A stretch of 64,000 bases of DNA from Lomentospora prolificans (Eukaryota > Ascomycota > Sordariomycetes > Microascales > Microascaceae): positions 1,116,001-1,180,000 of the forward strand of contig JARFXM010000003.1 in assembly GCA_029532625.1 (NCBI GenBank). The letters are read 5' to 3'. Each line of letters begins with the position of its first letter. Within the stretch, counting starts at the first letter, position 1. Below, piece after piece: positions 57,211-64,000 of the stretch. The position numbers were made by a program, and so were the translations under genes. The notes below the pieces were generated by a model. It ran no database searches, was not told where the DNA came from, and saw only the letters and a list, made by a program, of their open reading frames with translations.

Positions 57211-57904
57211 TGGAAGACGAATACAGGAACAAAGCTACCTTGAGAGGAGGAAAACAGTCTACCGGAAAGTAACAGTTGAAACGTAGCCCTAACAGCTCAT
57301 TCTTCTTGGGGGCCTGGAAAATAACAAGAAATGCAATTCCACGCGACGGCCACCGTCACACTAGGAAGATTCTGCTTGGGGTTAAATTTCTGCTCAGTTT
57401 GACATTTGCGAATCCGGCTGGCATTCGGATCAGAGCCCCTCATAGCCAGCGGCGCGCGGGGCAGCTGCGACCGCTGGTATTCGTCGGGGAACCGGGCCCA
57501 AAAACCGCGACTGTGGTGCGTGATGTGGCTGAAGATCCATGCGCCACCCACTACAACTACTTCGTATGAAGTCCACAAAATCCACTCCCCTTCGTCGAAC
57601 AACCCCGGTCCGACAGGCGCGGATGAGTGACCAGGTTTCTACGCAGTGGCGTTTTCGGATGGCAATGGAACTCTGAAAATACTTTACGAAGAAGCAAGGT
57701 TTCTTGATCAGGTGTCGAATGTTCATGAACTGCTCAGTATTTCTCCAGTGAGCAAGTGTCCAAGGGTGGCAGCTGTTAGGTGCCAAGGCACATCGCTTCA
57801 TCTACATATGCCATCTTGAATCCGGTTTCCAAGTACCGCCAGAACTCAACTCAGACACCAGTAGACCATGACACTCAGGGGCGGATTTTCCGGAAGCTGA
57901 CGCC
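57211..57904. promoter_or_regulatory. Divergent upstream region of dph7 and the DUF1917 gene
   Basis: 694 bp with no gene. One inverted TACGAAGTA copy is at 57558-57566, near the middle. Confidence 0.45.
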
Positions 57905-58888
57905 ATGGATCCAATGGATCTTGATGACTCCGATTTTTACGGTGAGAGATACGAGAGGAATCGCGACTTCCTCAGCTAAACTTGTATTCCGCCGTGCATC
58001 CATAGACTAATTTGATTATCCCAATCTGACTAGGTGATGATGACACTGTTGCCGACCTGAAGCAGAGGGTCAAAGAATTCAACACCGATAGATGGTGGAA
58101 AGATCGAGCAATGGTCCCGCTCCAACCGACGCCATCTTTCACAACTCCTCGAAGCAAGACTCACCTGCATAACCCGTATCAAGGATACAACTTCGCTTGG
58201 CAGTTAACGGAATCCCTCGATGATTTTTTTACTCGCCTCCCGCCGGCAACGACAGACGCTGAGGACAAGTTACCCTGGATTTACATCTGCAACCCGTACG
58301 TCCAACGCAAGCCGAAAGCCGAAGCCCAGAGTCATGCGAGCAAAGGCAACGAGGATGAGGGACCTGAAGAGGATGGAAGCAATCTTTCCATGGCGAATTC
58401 TGGAGGCATGGAGAGGCTCCACCTCTTGACCAACTTTATTCAAGGCGCTCTTGCCATAGGAGGGAACGTTCCCGCGGTGCTAAAGGACATCGAAAACCAG
58501 AAACTGCAAGCTATGCAAGACATTCTCAACCTCGCACATGCGTGTAAAGTGAGGTGTGGCAAGGTAGGTTTTTAGAGAATGCCTGCAGGGGTCATGTCGC
58601 GGAATTTTGAGCTAACGGGTGAATGAGTGGATGATATTTTGCGATCCATCCACCGTGAATGAGGTCTGGGAAAAAGTCGCCCGAGCCACAGCGAATAACG
58701 AGCTAGGTATTGCTGCCAAGGTCGCGCCGAGGCCGTCAGAAGAGTTCGGGAGAAGGGAGCGCCTCACTTGCGTATACACCGCCGATTTCAGGGACCGGCG
58801 AGATGTAGGCAGGGTTCTTCGACGACTGAAGGAGCTGGGGCTCGTCAACTCTAGAGATAAACCGCTCTACTATAAACCTGGTGTGTGA
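57905..58888 (+). CDS. DUF1917 (Bles03/UPF0696-like) protein
   Basis: Three exons, 57905-57941, 58034-58563 and 58628-58888, have introns of 92 nt (phase 1) and 64 nt (phase 0) and give 275 aa. The acidic start (MDPMDLDDSDFYGDDD) leads into W-rich blocks RWWKDRAMVP, PYQGYNFAWQLTESLDDFF and KLPWIYICNP, a charged linker (about 115-145), then LTNFIQGAL and the C-terminal WMIFCDPSTVNEVWEKVA, LGIAAKVAPR, TCVYTADFRDRRDVGRVLRRL and a Lys/Tyr-rich end. This is the fold of DUF1917/Bles03 proteins, structurally related to eIF4E. It has no assigned reaction. If cap-like or nucleic-acid binding is its job, that is inference only. It converges with naa30, 487 bp away. Confidence 0.85.
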
Positions 58889-59375
58889 TGATTTTCTCCT
58901 CGGAACATACCTGCGAGCGCGCGTTCTAATGAAGAATAGATATATACACATATATTGGTATTGGGAGCGGGAACCCTTGGGGCGTTCGGGCGTCAATTTA
59001 TTCCTCAAAAGATACCTTTCCAGCTGTCTGAGGTGAATGCATGGCCTAGGTTAGTATACGAACGTGTAGCGGCGAATAGCTCGTCTTCAAAGCATGTACT
59101 CGGAAACGGACACCCCTAGATAGTATGCTTATATTCAAAGCCTGAAAATTTACCGAAAGTATGTGACCCTCAACGCCTAGAATGATAAATGTATAACACA
59201 TTTCCGTGAAATGCATAACCTCATGCATGGATAACAGATGCCTTACCAGACGTGAGTTGCTTCGCAATGGATCAATGCTATATCCCATGTAACCACAAAA
59301 GAAAAAAGTTAGTGCGCGCGAGCGCCGCAAGCTCGTAGATCAGCTCACACAAATGCTGCGCCGCCTTTTTATGAC
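58889..59375. other. Convergent 3' flanks of the DUF1917 gene and naa30
   Basis: 487 bp, AT-rich with ATATATACACATATAT near 58940-58956. No gene is seen. Confidence 0.45.
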
Positions 59376-60137
59376 TCAAGAGTATTGCAGAGTAGTAGCT
59401 GCCTGCGCATGTCCGTGAACCGAGTTGTCTATCATCTGGCCGGGGTTTTCATCATCGCTGATGGACTTCAAAAGCAAGACCAACCGGTAAGCGCTGTTTC
59501 CGTTGAGGTAATAGCGATGGAGCTTTTTCGACCTGAGGAAGCCTAGCCGTTCGTAGAGACGCATGGCCGGGATGTTGGTTTCTTCGGTTTCCAGAACAAT
59601 CTCCTGGGCGTTGCGCACCATCATGGCATCGATCGCCTTTTTCACCAAGGTGGTCGCGATACCATGGCCCCGAAAAGCTGAGGCAACCGCGAGCATAGCG
59701 ATGTAGCCTCGACGTGTGGGGGGGGAGTGGGAGGCATGGACCTCTAATTTACATACAATGACTCCGACGAGAGATGAATCCCTAGGGTCGAGAGCCTATA
59801 ATACTGTAAGCATGGTGGTCCGACCAAAGAGAGCTTAGGTAGTAGCGGGCTTGACGGCAGAGTCTCTGGGAAAACCAGCCATTGTTGGAGTGAATGGGTT
59901 GTGAGGGAATCCCGGGAGTGGTGAATACGTCTCAGACCTATCACGTACCATGAAACATAAGTGGGCCCATTGGTAAAGGAAATAGCGGTACACATATATG
60001 CTATATGGTTCGCTCAAGTCCTTTGAAATGAGGGACCGTATGGAGGGTAAATATTTTTCTTCAAGGTCATGAGAATACTGGACGTAGTTTAACTCGGGGG
60101 ATGGCGCCGCTGTTGGAGTCGACTTGGCTTCCGCCAT
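59376..60137 (-). CDS. naa30: N-alpha-acetyltransferase 30 (NatC catalytic subunit, Mak3)
   Basis: NatC acetylates nascent proteins starting Met-Leu, Met-Ile, Met-Phe or Met-Trp at the ribosome. Exons 60137-59949 and 59795-59376 join through a 153-nt phase-0 intron, giving 202 aa. The N-terminal NYVQYSHDLEEKYLPSIRSL and SEPYSIYVYRYFLYQWAHLCFM are typical of the NatC catalytic subunit. In the second exon, VGVIVCKLEVH and RRGYIAMLAV lead into the acetyl-CoA loop FRGHGIATTLVKKAI (Arg105, Gly106, Gly108), then EIVLETEETNIPAMRLYERLGF and YYLNGNSAYRLVL. The C-terminal 25 residues are variable and His/Gln-rich. The length is normal. It is divergent from lro1 with a 1.4-kb gap. Confidence 0.94.
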
Positions 60138-61536
60138 AGTGCGCCGCTGGTAGACGAACAAAGGCGGTGGAGAAGGGTGAGAAGGGCAGCGGAAGAAGAG
60201 GAGTGCTTGTTTGGAGACGACTAGGGGCGCAGGAGGCGCCAGCTTCTCATGGCGTGTGACAGAGTTTGAAAAAGACCAATATGTCTGAGTGAGGCCCCGG
60301 TTAATCAATATCCACTGATAAGGAGTGCAACTTTGAGATCAAAATGGCCAGAATGTGAGGTAGAGTGGAGGATAAGACAACTCAAGGAGGAGAAGGGCAG
60401 GAAATCTCCGTGCGCGGCGCGTGGCAGGTTTATCTGAATTGGCTGGCTCCTCTCTCGGCGCCGTAAACTAGCATACGAATGCAGCCGAGACGAGATTGGC
60501 CGTGCAAACTGGAGTCGGAGATAAAGTCTGGAACGCGTTGATCGTCCGGTCTCCAGTGATGTGGACTTTAGCTCGGGACGTGGTGAGATGGATCAGGGCT
60601 CTGACAATCACATGTCAAAACCCTCACGCGGACTGTCGCGGGGCTATTGCGGTCGCAAGGTAGCACTCAGGGAGGAGTTATCAATTTTAGACGGCGGGAT
60701 AGAAGCGGAGGTTTGCGAGTTCCGGCTTGAGCGACTGAGGAACATTGAAGAGAGTACAGAAAACAGAGTGAGAAGATAAAAAAAAAAACCCTTTCGTTGT
60801 CCTCTTGTGCATGTGCTGGAATTGTGGGGATTGTTTTCACTTGCGCTTACGGAGTAGCTAGTACAGCTGTTCTTCTTAGAGAGCAATATGTATGTCAGAT
60901 AGAAAATATGCCTGTGAGATGCAGAAACTTGTGTCTGTGTCTAATATCACAGTCAGGGCTTCCCACTACCAGGATGAGCCGGTCTAGGTTGAGGTTAGAA
61001 GCGAGATTTAGTCTTACAGGGTCTCAGGAGTGTACCTGTGCTGGCACTGTTGATCAAGACCATTTCTCTGACGTTAAGACTTCCTGTACTTGTTACATTG
61101 GGATTTGGGAAGAATACCATGGTTTAATTGGATTCTCAATGTCTCAGATACGGATTCGACAAAGACTGTCCTAACTGGCGATAGCCAACGAGACTCCATT
61201 TTGATGTTGCGAAGGCAATTTTGGTGGATCAATTTGCATTGACGTCAGTCAATTAGCCACTGAGTGGCTTCAATGATCTTTCCACCATTAGCATTTTCCA
61301 ATTCCATGGCTACCTCGTGTTCCTGAAGCCATGCCACTTCGCCCTTGCTAAAGTCTGAAGTGGTCCATCCCTATTAGTGGTGCAGATACTGGGATCTTCT
61401 TAACTGTTCCTTTGTGCCTACCTATATACCTTTAACGATCTCAAACGACAAAGTGCAGCTCATTACTATCTCCTGATCTCCCAACCCCGCCACGTTTCTC
61501 GCGATAGTCGCGTACTGGACACCGACGCGATCCGCC
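60138..61536. promoter_or_regulatory. Divergent upstream region of naa30 and lro1
   Basis: 1.4 kb without a supported gene. The 60.78-61.15 kb part is CpG-poor and rich in TG/CA and begins with an A11 run, unlike its surroundings; it contains TACGGAGTA at 60848-60856. A TGACGTCA palindrome at 61240-61247 lies 290 bp before the lro1 ATG and could bind a CREB/ATF-type bZIP factor. Confidence 0.45.
61240..61247. promoter_or_regulatory. CRE-like TGACGTCA palindrome upstream of lro1
   Basis: The full eight-base palindrome, flanked on both sides by TTG/CAGTCAA-like bases. One such site per 64 kb is expected by chance and two are present (the other at 15819-15826), so function is only suggested. 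Confidence 0.25.
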
Positions 61537-63511
61537 ATGTCGGCCGCCACTCTCCGTCGCCGGGGTGGGCCATCTACATTGGCGGCCACGATACAGCCAG
61601 CAGACAGCGAACCCGCTCTAACTATAGAGGGAGACGAGAAGCAGCGACCTGTAGAGATTCACGCCGAAGTCGTTCAGGAGAAGCCCAAGACACGGAAACG
61701 CCGAAATACCTTCATCTTCCTCCTAGGTAGTTTGTTTGGCATCGTAGCCGCAGGCTTCTTCGCTTCCACAAATGACCTTATAGATTTTCCGGAGCTCAGC
61801 GACTTGAGCATGGACAGCTTGCTAGACGTCCTTCCCGCTGGCATTGTTAAGGATTATAGGGACCTTCTGGTAACCATCGCCCTCCTGCTTTCTAAAAGCC
61901 TTTCTCTTATTTTGCGGGATGATGACCCCTAATGATATGTTTCCCGTCTAGAAAGGCGAACGAGACATGCTCGACAGCTACGAAGCGTTTTCCGTTGGCC
62001 TGAAAGCGCAGGCCGAGGGCCTTTCAGCACACCACCCCATGATAATGATCCCCGGCGTTATCTCTACCGGCCTCGAATCCTGGGGCACGGCCAACATATC
62101 ACGATCCTACTTTCGCAAGAGGCTATGGGGAAGCTGGACCATGATGACAGCATTGGTCATGGACAAAGAGTCCTGGAAGAAGCACATCATGTTGGACAAG
62201 ACGACGGGTCTCGACCCACCATCTATCAAGCTCCGCGCTGCGCAGGGCTTCGATGCAACCGATTTCTTCATTACCGGATATTGGATTTGGAACAAGATTT
62301 TCGAGAACTTGGCCTCCATTGGATACGACCCGACGAACGCTTTTACCGCCGCCTATGACTGGCGCCTCTCCTACCCTAATCTTGAGGTGCGCGACCGGTA
62401 TTTCACGAAGCTCAAGTCGTATCTCGAAACATCTCTGGAAACCTCGGAGACTAAGGCCGTATTAGTTTCCCACAGCATGGGCAGCCAAGTGCTCTTCTAC
62501 TTTTTCCATTGGGTCGCCTCGGAATACGGAGGGAAGGGCGGTGACGACTGGGTGGAAAGGCATGTCGACTCTTGGATCAACATCAGCGGCTGTATGCTCG
62601 GTGCGGTCAAGGACGTAACCGCCATACTGTCGGGAGAAATGCGCGACACTGCGCAGCTCAACGCTTTCGCTGTGTATGGGTTGGAGAAGTTCCTTAGTAG
62701 AGAGGAGAGAGCCGAGCTCTTCCGGGCGATGCCCGGAATCTCCTCTATGTTACCAATCGGAGGCAATGCTGTCTGGGGCGATGCACAGGGAGCTCCTGAT
62801 GATCAACCTGGTCAAAACTTTACATACGGGTCGTTTCTGAATTTTCGAGATGAGCCTGAGGCTACGAGACCTTCCCGCAACTTGACCGTCAATGAGGCGA
62901 TGGACTATCTTCTAACGACGACAGACCCGTGGTACCGAGATATGATTAAACGTTCATACTCACACGGCATCGCGCATTCCAAGGCCGAGGTTGACGAGAA
63001 CGAGAACGACCCAAGGAAGTGGATCAATCCTCTTGAGACGAGGCTTCCCCTGGCACCTAGCCTCAAGATTTATTGCTTCTATGGAGTTGGAAAGCCGACG
63101 GAGAGAGGATACTACTACCGAGCCCCGGAAAAGCCGGGTCTTTCGCGGCTCAATATTACCATCGACACTACTCTGACTACGGAAGGTGTTGACCATGGCG
63201 TCATCATGGGCGAGGGCGATGGTACCGTCAACTTGCTGAGCACGGGCTATATGTGCAACCGGGGTTGGCAGATGAAGCGCTATAACCCGGCGGGGTCTAA
63301 GATCACGGTAGTAGAAATGCCACATGAGCCCGAACGATTCAACCCTCGGGGTGGTCCGAAGACGGCAGACCACGTGGACATACTCGGCCGGCAGACTTTA
63401 AATGAGCTAATCATCAAGGTAGCCGCAGGAAAAGGTGATACGATTGAGAACTACGTGGTCAGCAACATTGTGAACTACGCAGACAAGGTCAAGATCAGCG
63501 ACGACGAGTAA
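61537..63511 (+). CDS. lro1: Phospholipid:diacylglycerol acyltransferase (PDAT)
   Basis: The enzyme transfers an acyl chain from phospholipid to diacylglycerol to make triacylglycerol at the ER and inner nuclear membrane. Exons 61537-61869 and 61952-63511 join through an 82-nt phase-0 intron, giving 630 aa. A basic cytosolic tail (KTRKRR) precedes one membrane segment (about 58-76). The lumenal LCAT-type domain follows: MIMIPGVISTGLESW, the Trp-rich lid, AYDWRLSYP, the nucleophile elbow VSHSMGSQ (Ser about 286), the Asp site in GEGDGTVNLLS and the His site in ADHVDILG. The lid region and FGDP-like loops are complete, so the enzyme should be active. Its promoter faces naa30. Confidence 0.95.
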
Positions 63512-64000
63512 GCTGGCATAATCTTGCCGCTTCATTTTCATCCGTTGTGCTCACCTTTTGAGTTTCATATGTCCTGGAGTTGGCTGGATGTCCTGCGTAT
63601 CTTTTTTGTTGAATGTTTCTGGGGACGGTCTTTTATTCATCGCGGCCTGGTGACGGAGTATTATTGTATATTTATTCCCATTTTACGTCGGCCATTGAAC
63701 ATATGTGGGAGGGGGAATCTTTTGGTGTTATTCTAGAGACGGATCTATAGACAAATTCCCAAGTGTACTTTTTCGCCCCTCACGATTCTGGCTCACAGAT
63801 TAGGAAGGAAGTCTCGAAGGCCCAGAGTGATGCCGGGGATTCTACGAGCGGCGCCAGTCATGCACTTACAAGCTAGTGTATGAATTGTAAGAAGGAAATG
63901 CCTGGCGGGGCGCTCGAGATTGGCATTTAACCGCCAGAGGTGTATGTTTCATGTGACGACAACCCCAAAGCGGCAGGCGAGAAGCGAGTTTGACCGTGTC
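63512..64000. other. lro1 3' flank to the window edge
   Basis: 489 bp, T-rich just after the stop, with TTGTATATTTATT at 63663-63675. No gene is seen. Confidence 0.45.

Overview
The window is nuclear DNA of a filamentous ascomycete, most likely a sordariomycete and possibly Hypocreales. The evidence is short GT..AG introns (about 59-158 nt inside coding regions), a Pmk1/Fus3-class MAP kinase with a TEY loop, a Zn(II)2Cys6 regulator, filamentous-fungal forms of pyruvate decarboxylase, Oxr1 and Msn5, and a nuclear tRNA with an intron at 37/38. I cannot place genus or species from the sequence alone. Eighteen protein genes and one tRNA are supported. I rebuilt each exon chain by checking splice sites, phase and protein continuity by eye. 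No mobile-element gene, CRISPR array or rRNA was found.

Layout. 2.0-6.9 kb: coq9 (+) facing smc6 (-). 7.6-11.3 kb: an SGT1/ecdysoneless gene (+) facing a phosphotransferase-fold gene (-). 11.3-16.2 kb: no gene. 16.2-25.0 kb: tan1 (-), pyruvate decarboxylase (-), erv1 (-), hem4 (+) and oxr1 (+). 26.2-27.6 kb: the MAP kinase (-) with a probable 515-nt intron in its 5' leader. 30.4 kb: tRNA-Thr(AGT). 32.3-37.5 kb: sec24 (-, with an apparent one-base frameshift in a C7 run) divergent from a small one-pass membrane protein. 38.7-40.9 kb: a Zn2Cys6 regulator (-). 40.9-50.2 kb: a 9.3-kb gene desert rich in homopolymers and microsatellites. 50.2-58.9 kb: msn5/exportin-5 (-, eleven exons), dph7 (-) and a DUF1917 gene (+). 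59.4-63.5 kb: naa30 (-) and the PDAT gene lro1 (+).

Most genes are core housekeeping functions: ubiquinone and haem synthesis, mitochondrial disulfide relay, genome stability (Smc5/6), tRNA and diphthamide modification, COPII transport, nuclear export, N-terminal acetylation and triacylglycerol synthesis. There is no metabolite cluster or operon-like unit. The most suggestive gene pairing is erv1-hem4. They are divergent across 390 bp that contain a 26-bp palindrome carrying two inverted GATA sites.

The most unusual signals are non-coding. The 9-mer TACGAAGTA occurs 11 times, always outside coding sequence, against about 0.5 expected. The others are the long desert upstream of the Zn2Cys6 gene and the GATA palindrome. 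No clearly new multi-gene system is visible.
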